Positions 48,701 through 60,700 of a stretch of DNA of 64,000 nt are shown here, in pieces (within the stretch, counting starts at the first letter, position 1; the number at the start of each line of letters is the position of its first letter). The stretch spans positions 373,625 through 437,624 of the forward strand of contig VZRS01000327.1 of the NCBI GenBank assembly GCA_013398055.1, in the 5' to 3' direction. The notes beneath the pieces are model-generated. The model did not search any database. It was not told the DNA's origin and was given only the letters and a program-made list of their open reading frames with translations. The position numbers and the translations under genes were made by a program. The stretch is from Ifrita kowaldi (lineage: Eukaryota; Chordata; Aves; Passeriformes; Cinclosomatidae).

Positions 48701-51700
48701 GAGAAGATGCAGGCCCAGGAAATCCTGCGGAGCCTGCGGCTCCCCGAGTTCGATGACCTCAGCCAGTTCTTCCGCAACCTGCCGGCCACGGCGCTGGTGG
48801 GCATTGGTGCCTTCGCGGCTGTCGTCGCCTACTGGTTTGCCAGCCGGCCCAGGGCCGTGAAGCCGCCCTGCGACCTGCGCATGCAGTCGGAGGAAGTTGA
48901 GGTGAGGCCAGGGCAACCCTGGCTGGCTTTCCCTGAGATTTGCATGTCTGCAAGGCATAGAATGGTTTGGGTCGGAAGGGACCTTAAAGATCATCTCATT
49001 CCAACCTCCTGCCATCGGCACCAGACCAGGCCACTCCAAACCCCCTCCAGCCTGGCCCTGAACACTTTCAGGGATGGGGCAGCCACAGCTTCTCTGTGCA
49101 ACCTGTGCCAGGGCCTCACCACCCTCACAGGGAAAAATTTCTTCCTAACATCTATTTTAAACCTACTTCATTTCAGTGTGAAGCCACTACTTCTTGTTCT
49201 GTCACTATGTGCCCTTGTAAAAAGTCTGCTTCCTTCATTAAGGTCTCCCCAGACCCTTCTCTTCTTCAGACTGAACAACCCCAACTCTCTCAGCATTTCC
49301 TCATAGGGTAGGTGTCCCATCCCTCTAATCACCTTCATGGTCTGCTCTGGACTCATTTCTACAGATCTATGTCCACAGGGGATGCCAGGAAGGCTTTTTT
49401 GTTGTTGTTGTTTCGGTAGTTCCCCAACCTTATCCTGAAATCAACCATGTAATGCACTGTGCCAGGGATCACTTCACCCCTTAATTCACCTTTTTCTGTG
49501 AACTGAAAAACTAGAATACAGCATGTTAATTTATTCTCTTAGATTTTCAGTAAAATTTTGTCTTAGCTTTGCTTAACCATCCATGGCCAAAGATTAGAGG
49601 CACTGCCATTGCATGGGAGAAACAGCTGAAAGGTAACAGCTGGTGAGACCAAATCATCTGGCACTCTTCATGTGTGCCCATTGCTGAGTTTGGTGCTGCA
49701 AACTTGGTAACAGTAAGGAAAAGTAAACCTGAATCCATGCTTAGAGGCTGAGGAGTTATTACTTTTTATGCTTGCAAAAGGCTTTAAAGTTTAATGATGC
49801 AGCTCTATTTTAAAGAATAGAAATATTTCTGAAAATTGTCTCTGCTTATTTTAATATCTGAAAGCAGGATGAGAATTTTTAAAGCCTTTTGTGATGTTCC
49901 CTCTAAGATGTTATTTTCTTTAATTCCAGCAGCTTTTTTAAAGGGTGGGAGGAATTTACATTTTTCAAGACAGTTTTTCCCTGTGGTTAGGGAGCCTTTA
50001 GTTAGACTTTTTTCTGGCTCCCAGTGCAGTCCTGGTTTGGTCATTCTCAGCCTGGGTGTCCACTCCTAAAACACCTCCACTGAGCTCATGCACTGTGGGC
50101 TGGCCTCTGCCTTAGTGTGTCCTTCATGTTGGCCTGGATGTCCTTGTGGAGGTGCTCATGGTGCTAGTCCTGGAAACCTGTGGAGCCCACAGCAGTTGCT
50201 TCCCCCAGCACATCCCCCCTCCATTACTTCCAGATCCATAATTCCTTATTAAATTTCCCTTGGGAAATATCAATGATCTCCTGTGACAGTGAGCTGAGTC
50301 AAGTGCTCCTCTATGAGCAGAGGGTTCTGCTGAAGTCACTGTTCCTCCTCTCACATCCCTTTGGATCTTGGGGTAGGTGGTGGTCACAGAGGTCTTGCTG
50401 GCATTTGGGGAGTGTGCTGCTTTATGGTGGGGGTTTCCCCATCTCCCAGCCCTTGTGCAGTGCTGATGGCTGTGTCACCTCGTGTCACCTCGTCTCATGC
50501 AGGGCCTGGCTGGGGCGCGCCGCTCGGTGATCGGGGACAGCTCGCAGCTGCTGACACACTACTACGATGATGCCAGGACCATGTACGAGGTCTTCAGGAG
50601 GGGATTCAGCATCTCTGGTGAGAGCACAGTGGTGAGGAGGCCTAGGAGCAGAAGTTGGGAGAGGTGGGGGACCAGGCCATGCAGATGACCTAACCCCATG
50701 GTCAATGGTATCATCACAGAGCTCTCATACACTTGAGAGACATCACTTCCCACTCCAAAAAGCCATGATGACTCTTCCCTGCTCTATCATAACTATTTCT
50801 GTGTCTGCTGTTTATGGTGTCCTGCCTCATTGGATACGACAATGTCATGGTCAGATTATTATTTTTGGTACCATAAAAAACCCCAGTGGAACTGCACATA
50901 TTCTGCCCCACAAGACAGGGTAAATAAAGAACTCGGTAGGTGTATGGAGGAATGGATTTCTGCAAATAGGTACCATTAGCAAATTATTCAAACTTTTCAA
51001 ATTTTCATCCAGTCATGCACTGCTGCATGTTGTTTTACCCTCCTTCAGAGTAGGCTGGGCTAAATATAGCAGTTTTTACCTTTTTTAATCAAAAGGCAGC
51101 ACAAGTAGTGGGAGCTAGTGTTTGGGATGAGGGCCCTCATCAGACACTAATGCTCATGTGACCTTTGGAAAAGCCTTTTAGTGAGGCTGTTTGGGGCAGA
51201 TTGCTGCTGTCAGTGGGGAAGATTGAAGCCTTTTTGGAGGATCCTAGCAGTTCGTCTCCCATCAGATGAACTTGTGTGTGTAATTTGCTGGGGATTGCTG
51301 TGAGAACCAACCCAATAACTATGGATTTGCTCCTGAAGGGCTCCCCACATTGTGGCCCCACATGTAAACTCCTGGCACTGCCCCCTGTAACTCACCATCT
51401 CTGCTTGTGTCTTTCAGAGAACGGCCCCTGCCTGGGGTTCAGGAAGCCCAAGCAGCCCTACCAGTGGCTGTCCTACAAGGAGGTGAGCTGGAGGTGACAC
51501 CCACTGTGCATCCTCTTCCCCTGCCCAACAGAAGAAGGGGTGTTGGGGTGCCTGCACATTAGACCACGAGGCTGCTCATGCACCATGTGATGCTTCCCAG
51601 TGTCCCCACCTGAGCACATCCAGGTGTTATATGGGTGTGTTGGCTTTCATGGGCTGGCTCCATGCCATGAGTCCACTCCTGAAAGCAGCACTGACACTCT

Positions 51701-54700
51701 GGAGCCATGGGGCATCGCCAACTGCATCAATTGCTAGTCAGCTAATGATGGTTCATGATAATATAAAAATTGGACTTTTAGATAGGAAATACAATAATTT
51801 GAGAGCCTCCCTCTAAGCTTTGCTTAATTTGGTATTGTTTATTTTCCTCTTTTTTCATGTATTTTTTCCTCTCCAAATTCCAGGTGGCTGAAAGAGCAGA
51901 AGCTCTGGGTTCAGGCCTTTTGCAGCAGGGCTGCAAGCCATCCACAAAACAGTTCATTGGTGTCTTCGCTCAAAACCGTCCAGAGGTGAGATTTTAAGTC
52001 CAACTTGATATTGTAGTAATAATGTTCCTGACCTGTCAGCTTGTTCTCAAGTTATATCTGCTCCCATGACCCCTTCTCACCTTTGCGCTTCCATGTCCTC
52101 CTGCAGTGGATCATCTCTGAGCTGGCTTGCTACACCTACTCCATGGTGGTGGTTCCCCTGTATGACACCTTAGGTCCTGGAGCCATTCGGTACATTGTCA
52201 ACACAGGTAAAATCAAAACTGATGTGATCTTCCCAGAAATCAGTTTTGTTGCTCAGAATGGTTCATTTTCTGCTTCAGAATGGTTCATTTTCTGCTTCTA
52301 AAAAACAGATAATCATAGAATTCTAGAACGGTTTGGGCTGGAAGGGACCTTAAAGCTCATCTGATTCCAACTCTTCTTCATTGGCAGGGACACCTTTTAC
52401 TAGACCAGGTTGCTCCAAGCTGCATTCAACCTGGCCTTGAACACTTCCAGGGATGGAGCATTGTGGCTATACTTGTTGAGTATCTTGAATTCACTTAGAG
52501 AAGTTCCTGAGGAGCTGTGTGTCCCTGTGGTGGGTCAGGGTTGCCTCTGTTGCATTTTCCACATGCGCAGTCAAGCATAGCCATGGATAGGGGCTGCTCT
52601 GGATGTGGGAATTACTCCACGGCCACCCACTCCTGTGCTGCTTGATAGTTTGCCTCCTCGATCTTTTAATCCATGTGGGGACCAATTTTATTTTTATTTT
52701 GAACTGAATCCCAGAATAATCGTAAACGCCAGCTACAACTTTGGCATTGATTTAGGTTAGCTAAGGTTGCATTTTTTCCTCATTTTTTCCTCATTTTTTC
52801 CTCATTTTTTCCTCATTTTTTCCTCATTTTTTCCTCATTTTTTCCTCATTTTTTCCTCATTTTTCAGGAGAGGCATGTGTTATGTGCTGGGATTTCTGGT
52901 GTAGCCTGGAGTGACTATCAGAAGTGATATAGTGTTAGCTATGAGCCACAGTCTTGCATTAAAAAATATTTACTGCACACCGCTTGTTTGGCTGCTTTCC
53001 TTGCAGCTGACATTTCCACGGTCATTTGTGACAAGCCTGAAAAAGCCAGGATACTCCTTGACCATGTGGAGAGGAGAGAAACACCAGGCCTGAGCTCCAT
53101 CATCCTGATGGACCCATTTGAGAAGGAGCTGATGGAGAGAGGAAAGCGCTGTGGGGTTCGCATCCAGACCATGCAGGAGGTGGAGGTGAGTTTGCTCTCC
53201 CTCTCCTTTTACTATTTTTTGTAATATCTGTAAAAAGACAGTACAATGTACAGGGACTTGTGAATTGTGTGCCAGGTTCAGTGTTTGGAGAGCACAAAAG
53301 AGCAGCTTGTGGCTGATAATACTGATGCTTGGTGCACTTGCCTCTTGATGTTATTCCTTGTTGACAGCAGAGCCAACATTTCAATTCTTTATCCTCAAAT
53401 GTGCTGTCAGCTGCTATTTAAGCATGGGAAGGGGGTTGTTATTTGAGACACTATCCTCCTACACATAAGCCTACAGCCTCACAGTTGTTTGAAACACCCT
53501 GGATGCAGCTCAACCAACCCAAATACTGCTTGAAATCCAAGGAAGGCACTGCAGTTAAGGCAAGAAACTCAGAATAATAAAGATGGCCTCAGTGCCAGCT
53601 AGGAATTTGTCTGCTTTAGCTCACACTCTCCCTTAGTGGTTTGCAGGTTATTAGCAAGTGGGTTACACTGCAGGAATTAAAGTGGAAATCACTTTTGTTA
53701 CTTTAATCTCTTCCAGGACTGTGGCCGTGAGAGTCAACATGTGCCTGTGGTGAGTGTTGGCATGTTGCTTTTCCCACGTACAACTGCAGCAGAAGGGACC
53801 TTAAAGTTCATCTCATTCCAACCCCCTGCCATGGGCAGGGACACCTTCCATGGATGCTTAGACCAGGTTGCTCCAAGTGCTGTCCAACCTGGCCTTGAAC
53901 ACTTCCAGGGATGGGGCAGCCACAGCTTCTCTGGGCAACCTGTGCCAGGGCCTCACCACCCTCACAGGGAACAATGTGCAGTATTTGCTTTATTCCCTCT
54001 ACCTGGAACACTTAAATGAGATAGCTCATCCTGCTATGAACATATTAATGGGACAGTAATTAAATGGCATTGTTAAGCTACCCTAATTCCACTACCTTAC
54101 CCTGGTGGCACTGGAGGAATGTCTCTATACCCTTCACTTTCTGCTGGAGCTTCTATAGTTCAGGAACACTGCTTGGCAGTTTTTATATGGGATATCTTGG
54201 GAAAATTGCTTTGATATTTTTCACTGGCTGCTCATACTTGTACAAAACTCTCAAAAGCAGGTTCTGATGTTCAAGCTGTTTATTTAGTCATTCGTGACCC
54301 AAAATAGCACACGTATGGGGTGGTGCTGAGAATACAGAGATGCTGCTGGAAATGGGAACAATCAGCTTTGGAATCTTGTCCCCTGTTGTGGAGTTCTTTC
54401 CAGAATTGACCTGGAAATTGATGAATTATCTCAAGTTGTCCCACACATCTACAGATAGAGGTGGTGGCTTGGAAAATACTAACTGCAAGACAAATATTCC
54501 ACCAAAGTCTCCCTACACTACAGCATGCCCTTAGTGCATCTGGAACACAGCATAAAGGGAGAAATAGAGTCTGCATCAACTGAAGAAACTGGGTAAAAAG
54601 AGTTTTATGATGGTCTTTTGTATTTGCTGAGGGGAGTGACAGCTTTTTATGTCAGAGCAAAAACATAATTGGTTTGATCTTTAGGTTTCTACAATGTCAA

Positions 54701-57700
54701 CAGTCTCTACTACTGACACTTCTGCATTTGACTGATGTGATTTTCTTATTTTCCTTTTGTATTTTTAGCCTCCTCGACCAGAAGATCTGTCAATTGTCTG
54801 TTTTACTAGTGGCACTACAGGTAAAAGAGTAATTTCAATCTTGAAATGTTAGACTATCTTATGAAATTAATTATTAATCCCACCTCAATACATGCAAACT
54901 TGCTGTTACGTTATGATATGGCAATGATATTTCTAGGCATTTTTAATATTTAAGAATATATAGGTATATATACTTCTGTAGATTGCAAATTAAAAATAAC
55001 AATATATTTATTTTTCAATTGAATTCTCTGACATACACTTTGCCAGTATGATTTTTCCAGTTGTCTGAAAATCCACCCATGTGTCTGCTTCCCATTTTGC
55101 TGTGTAGTTGTGAAGCTCTTGGTTGGTTGGTATTTTATCTTTTGCAAATATTTTTAAAAAGATACCCAAAACCCTAAAAAGTGGTTCCACAGCTTTCCAT
55201 TCTCTGTGTCCTAAGTGCATTGATGTCTCCAGCCTCACCAAGGTCCTTGTCACCTCTGTCTCCTCTTCTTGTGTGCTGCTCATGACACCAGCTGCTGGGG
55301 AGGTTCAGGATGAGCCTGGGGCTGGTACTCATGTGCTGCTGGCCTCTTTGTCTTGAAGAGAGGAGCAGCATCATTTTCTTGCCAGTTCTTAGCAGAGGTA
55401 GTGCTTTCTCCTCTCTCCAGACCCTGGTCTTCATCAGCTTGCAGGAATTTCCTGCTCTTGAGAACTCAGCCTCTGTAACATCTCCCTGAAAGCTGTACTG
55501 GCAGATGCACAAGGCATCACTGCTTAGGAAACTGCTTTTACACTTGCCTGTGGGGAAAGTACGGGAAGGGACTGCTGGAGCAGCTCTTCCAGATCCATCC
55601 GTGCTCTTGGGATTGCCTAATGCTTGGTCCTACCCCAAAGCATCCTCAGTTTGGTCTCAGCAGAAGATGCTGGGAGCTGTTGGTGCCGCTCAGTCGGTGG
55701 GTCAGGCTGAGCACAAGGGAACACCTTCATCCTCCACTTCCCAGAGAAGACTTATGCTTCAGACCAGGTAGGCAACTGCTTTATCAACTCCAAGTACAAG
55801 CTCAAGATGTTTTAAAAGGGTTTGGGTATTTTACCTTCATGCATAGCCTGTAGTTTTGAGATCTGTATTTCATACTGCCCAGGGCAGAGCACTGAGGGAG
55901 AGGAGCCTGTGACTCTGCTCTGTTCCAGCACTGGGAATTCCTAAATGGGAAAGACTGAACTCAGTGCAGGACATGAAGATCGCAGTCATGTACAGAGTGA
56001 GTGCAAGTGGCCAGGCATAAATGGGAGCAGTAGGAAACTGAAGGAGCTATGCCATGGATACAGCAGGGCACAGTGTGTGTGGATGTTCAAGTGCAGAGCA
56101 ATTATTTTTTCAAGTCACTTTTTAGTTGACATTTTTATTTCTATATAAGAAATTCTGCATAGAGAAGGTTTCTTTTGATTTTCTTTTTTTTTATTTGCAG
56201 ATGCAATCAAGGGCCAGTTTCTGATTTTGTGCTTTTCTTAGAAACATGCCCAGAGTTACAAAAATAGGACAACCAGGAAGCTCATTTCCCTTCTCCCATC
56301 CAAACCAGAGATTTCCAGTTTTGCAAATCATCTTGAACTGAACTCTCTCATAACAATGCTTTGTGACCCATGAGCCCATCCTCTGCTGCTGCAGGACTTT
56401 GCACGTCACTCTCTGCCATTTCCAGAGGTTGCATCAACACTCTGGTGTGTTTCCCACATTGTGCTTTGATGTAAGAGTTTTATATAGCCCATGTAATTTT
56501 TAGTAGCCAAATTTAGAATTTTATTCCAAAGAGCTCTAAATGTTCTCTAGGGCTTTTCCAATTCCAAAGGGCTCTAAATATTTTTGTATGGTGTGAAAAA
56601 AATCTGCACTGTAGAATTTGTCACCTGAAAATTGTAGAATTGGAAAGAATTCCCCAGAAGCAGACTTTAACGCTTGCTTTTCTTTGATAGGACCAGATGC
56701 CCCAATGCCTCTCCAAGGAGAAAAGAGAGGCTGAGGTTGCTGAGGTTGCTGAGCTTGGATGACAAGACCAACTTTCATGGTTGTGCCAAGAAGCCATCAG
56801 TACTTGGAAATGGGCCAAAGGCACACAGATATCCCCAAACTGTCAGGACACAATTTTTCGTGTTGGTTACTCCAGAGAAATCAGCTGTCATTCCCTCAAG
56901 GATCCACTACTAGGTGGATAAAAATTGCCTCCCAGTGGTTTCTCCCAGCCTGACAGTGCATATTCCTTTTTGCCAGAGCTCCCCAGGGGAGGAAAGTGCT
57001 TGCATCCCAGAATGCTGATGGATCACACCATCAAATTAGTGCTGGAGTACTTGAAAGACCCATTTGGCAACGTGGAAAAGGTTCTTCTATTTTTTCAAAG
57101 GTTCTTCTATTGCTTATAAGAACTGTCAAACAAACCCAGCACCAAGATAAGGAGGAATTGACATTCCCGAGCTATTAATGGATTGCAGGGCATCCATTCT
57201 CTAACAGGACACTCACTGTGTCTGTCTTTGTGAGGAAATTCAAACAAGAACAATGTTACAGAAATGGCATTGATTTTTTTAAATAGAGAAGCAGCATCAC
57301 TGCCAACCTTCTCTCAAAGTGGTAATTCTGGGAAAGGGGTCATAGAAAGGGGCACCTGGTTTGCTGGGTTAACTCTTAAAACAGAACTACTACAGAAGGT
57401 TAAAATTTACAGGAGTCCCCCAACCCAAAAAGCTGCAGCTGTCCCATAGCAGCATGGTTTGTTCTGGATTTCTCCTGATGGAGGCTCTCCTGGCTCCAAC
57501 ACTGCTGCTCTGCTTAGACACCATTATCACTGCAGCATGTCCAGGATGCTGAGCCTGCACCGGAGGGATGCAGAGGAAGGAACCAGGATGTTCACACTTC
57601 ACATGCTTCCAGGCATGGCAGAGATACTGAATCTGCATTCAGGTCAGAGGTGGAGTGAGTAAATGAGTCAAACATCTGAGAAATCTCATAGAATCACAGA

Positions 57701-60700
57701 ATAGGTTGGCTTGGAAGGGACCTTTAAACCATGTCTAGTTCCAGTTCCCAGCCATAGCAAGGGACACATTCACCTAGACTGGTTTCCTCCAAGCCCTACC
57801 CCACCTGGCACTGAACACTTGAAATTCTCCAAAAAAAAGTCTGAAGAATTTTGTCAAGGTGCAGAGACCAGATCTGTGCCAGAGGGCACAGTTTTGAGTT
57901 TCCAAACCAGTACTAAGCACATCCTCTCCACTGGTGCCTGAGCTGTGCGATGCTGCGCGATGCTGCAGGAGCACAGCTGCTTCTAGAGCTGCAGGGGTTG
58001 AGCACATGTGTTTGGCTGGACACAGCTCAGTAACACAAGTGATTTTTGAGTTGTGGTGTGTATGTACAACTGACACCTGTTCATGGACTTTTCTTGAAGC
58101 CTGGATCCATGTGTGCACCCAGCTGTGAAAATAACCTGCCAGGCTGATTTGGCACCTGTGAGCCTGCTGGTTCAACACGTTAGGATGGGAGCGGCTGTGG
58201 CTGGCAAAGCTGTCAGCTTCACCCCTGAGCTTCGGATGAAGACGAGACCAAACCAGCCTCCTGTGCACCATGTTCATCTGCAAGTGTTTGGGACCGAATT
58301 ACTCAGGGCACTTGGAACAGCAAATAGGGATTTTCAGTATAATATATTGTGTTAAAAATATCCTGCTCTAGTGCAATAAATGTATGCAACAATTGCTACT
58401 GCTGTTTGTGCCTGCCTTTAATTATTTGGGAGGTTGAGTAAGAGTGATGCTGGTGGTGCTGGCAGGGGCACAGGGCTCAGTGCTGAATGTGCCCATGTCT
58501 GTGCCCATGCCCACAATGGAGGGTTACCAGCAACAAAGCCCTCAAACTGCTCTGAAATGAGAGGATGAAACATATTTTCCTGTGCTGAAACATACTCACA
58601 AAGCACCACAGTCTCTTCCTAATCTGAGGAAGGCAGAATGAAGTTCAGGCTGATTTACCAATTTGTTACATTAACTGCAGGACCTTTGCCAGGCTGCTCG
58701 GGCCCACTGTGCTGGGGACACGCAGGGCACCTGCAGGCAAAGCTCCTCTGATCTGCCTCCACACAGAGCAGTAGAAACTATGTGGCAGTGGTGTGATCGA
58801 ATTAAAACAATCTGCTTAAAAACGTTGCAGAGAAAGAGGCTGGCCCTGTAATTATATTGGAGCTGAGCTACACCTTCTTTTCACAAGTAAAGCCTCGGAG
58901 GGTGATGAGACAGTACTGTGACAGGAGTATGTGCAGAGCCCTCTGTGCCACTGTTTTGTGAACATGGAGGTTCTGGCCTGTGTATTTGCTGCTTAACAAC
59001 TCCTGTGTTTTGGTGTCCAAACAGATAGGAAATGCAAGCGGTGTACCATGGTCAGCTGAGAAAGGAGTGTAAAAAGGAGAATATTGATGGTGCTGAGGTG
59101 CCTGCTGGTGGTGGATGAAATGCTGCAGGTGCAATGCCCAGCTCTGGAACACAACACAGGGGCTTTCCTGGCTCCCTAATGGGTTTAGGGCTGTCTTCAA
59201 GACACTTCTGCTGCTGACACTATTCATGACTTAATTGCAGTCTCAGAGTCTGCTCTCTGCATTTCTCATGTTATCCAGAGTACTGGCTAAGTAAGAGTAT
59301 AACAGCCTTTTAAATGGTGTTTCTTGGTGTTCAAGATCATTCTCAGTCAAAATCTGGATGAAATAAATCCTCCCAGGAGAGGCTGGAACAGCCACCCAAG
59401 TCTGATGGCTGTGCTCATTGAGTGGCTCCATCTGAGCACTCTCAGAAATTGCAGTTGGGCTATTTCTGCTGGAACCTGTTTTCCAGAGTCTCCAAGAGAA
59501 ATATATCTCTTTGCAGTATCATTTTATTAAGTTTTGAGTGTTGCAGTAAGTGGTTTTGTTGCATATTAGTGCACAGAAATGATGGTGAAAATTACATACG
59601 TTTTAAAACTGAAGAAGTGAACATAATATTTTAACCATTTCTTGTTTCGTTTTTTTGTTCAGTTTTTGAAAGTTATCTTCTGGCTTGTCTTTTATACTCC
59701 CTCTCTGTTTCCTTTCAGGAAATCCCAAAGGTGCTATGCTGACCCATGGAAACGTGGTGGCGGATTTTTCAGGCTTTTTGAAAGTGACAGAGGTGAATAT
59801 CCTGAGCTAGAAAAAATTGCCATGTGCAGAGTGTGTGGGTTAAGCTGTGGCCCTCCACAGGCTGGAAGTACGCTCTTGCAGATATAAGATGACATTTTTC
59901 CTGCTCAGAGGGCCAAATCCCTGGGAATGGAGCAAGGCTGAATCTACAGTACTGGAGGGCATTAAATCCTCTTTCCAGCCCTAGCTCCCAGGCTCTGTAG
60001 GGCACAACGGGCTTCTGAGAGGCAGTGCTGACTCCTGTAAATCAATTAATTAACTCATTTTGAAGAATTAGGAGAGCACACAAGCCCTGTACAGTTGCAA
60101 CTGGTGCTTGAAGAGGAGCTCTTGTGCTCTTTGTGTCCCATTGTGCCCAAAAATGTCGCCATATACTTGAAACCTCTCTGCATACAAAGCGTGTATGTAT
60201 GTATAAATACATATATAAGAATATATTTTTTAGTATTATTTATTGCATATTATTACATATCATTTTATTATTACATATCATTTTAATATTACATATAAAT
60301 AATATTACATATTGTTTATTTATTATATATGATATATATATATTTATATATATATAAGAACATTATTTTTTACAAGAATGGTTAATGGTTAATTTCATTG
60401 ATATTCCAGTATATCTCAGTTTTTGTTATACATATTTCTAATAGAGCATCGTGCTGGCCAAGTGCCTTTATAATAAGTTTCATACAGCATGTAAACTCAT
60501 GTTTAGAAACAATATAGGAAGCAGAATCAGTTTACCATGTCATAGTAAGGATTTTATACAGCTTATATAGAACAAATATAAATAATCTAATTTCTGGTAG
60601 TGAACAGGCAATTCTATAAAGTAGTTACATGCAGATGGGATGGACAATTGGTTATCTCATACCCCTTACTGGTCTTATTTTGATGTTGAAATTACTGCAG

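Larger units (their letters stand above)
52207..53006 (+). other. ACSL6: ACSL6 intron 6
   Basis: 800 bp containing a 22-bp tandem duplication (unit TCAGAATGGTTCATTTTCTG..., 52253-52297), a reverse CR1 fragment, and an 11-bp pyrimidine-rich array that ends in TTTTCAG 140 bp before the true acceptor. Confidence 0.85.

Noticed and set aside
55008..55512. Two overlapping charged minus-strand frames in ACSL6 intron 9, considered as a degraded transposon or retroviral piece
   Set aside because: No recognisable motif, no repeat borders; could not be supported.
57774..58283. 169-codon minus-strand frame in intron 9
   Set aside because: Starts inside a CR1 fragment and has no recognisable features.
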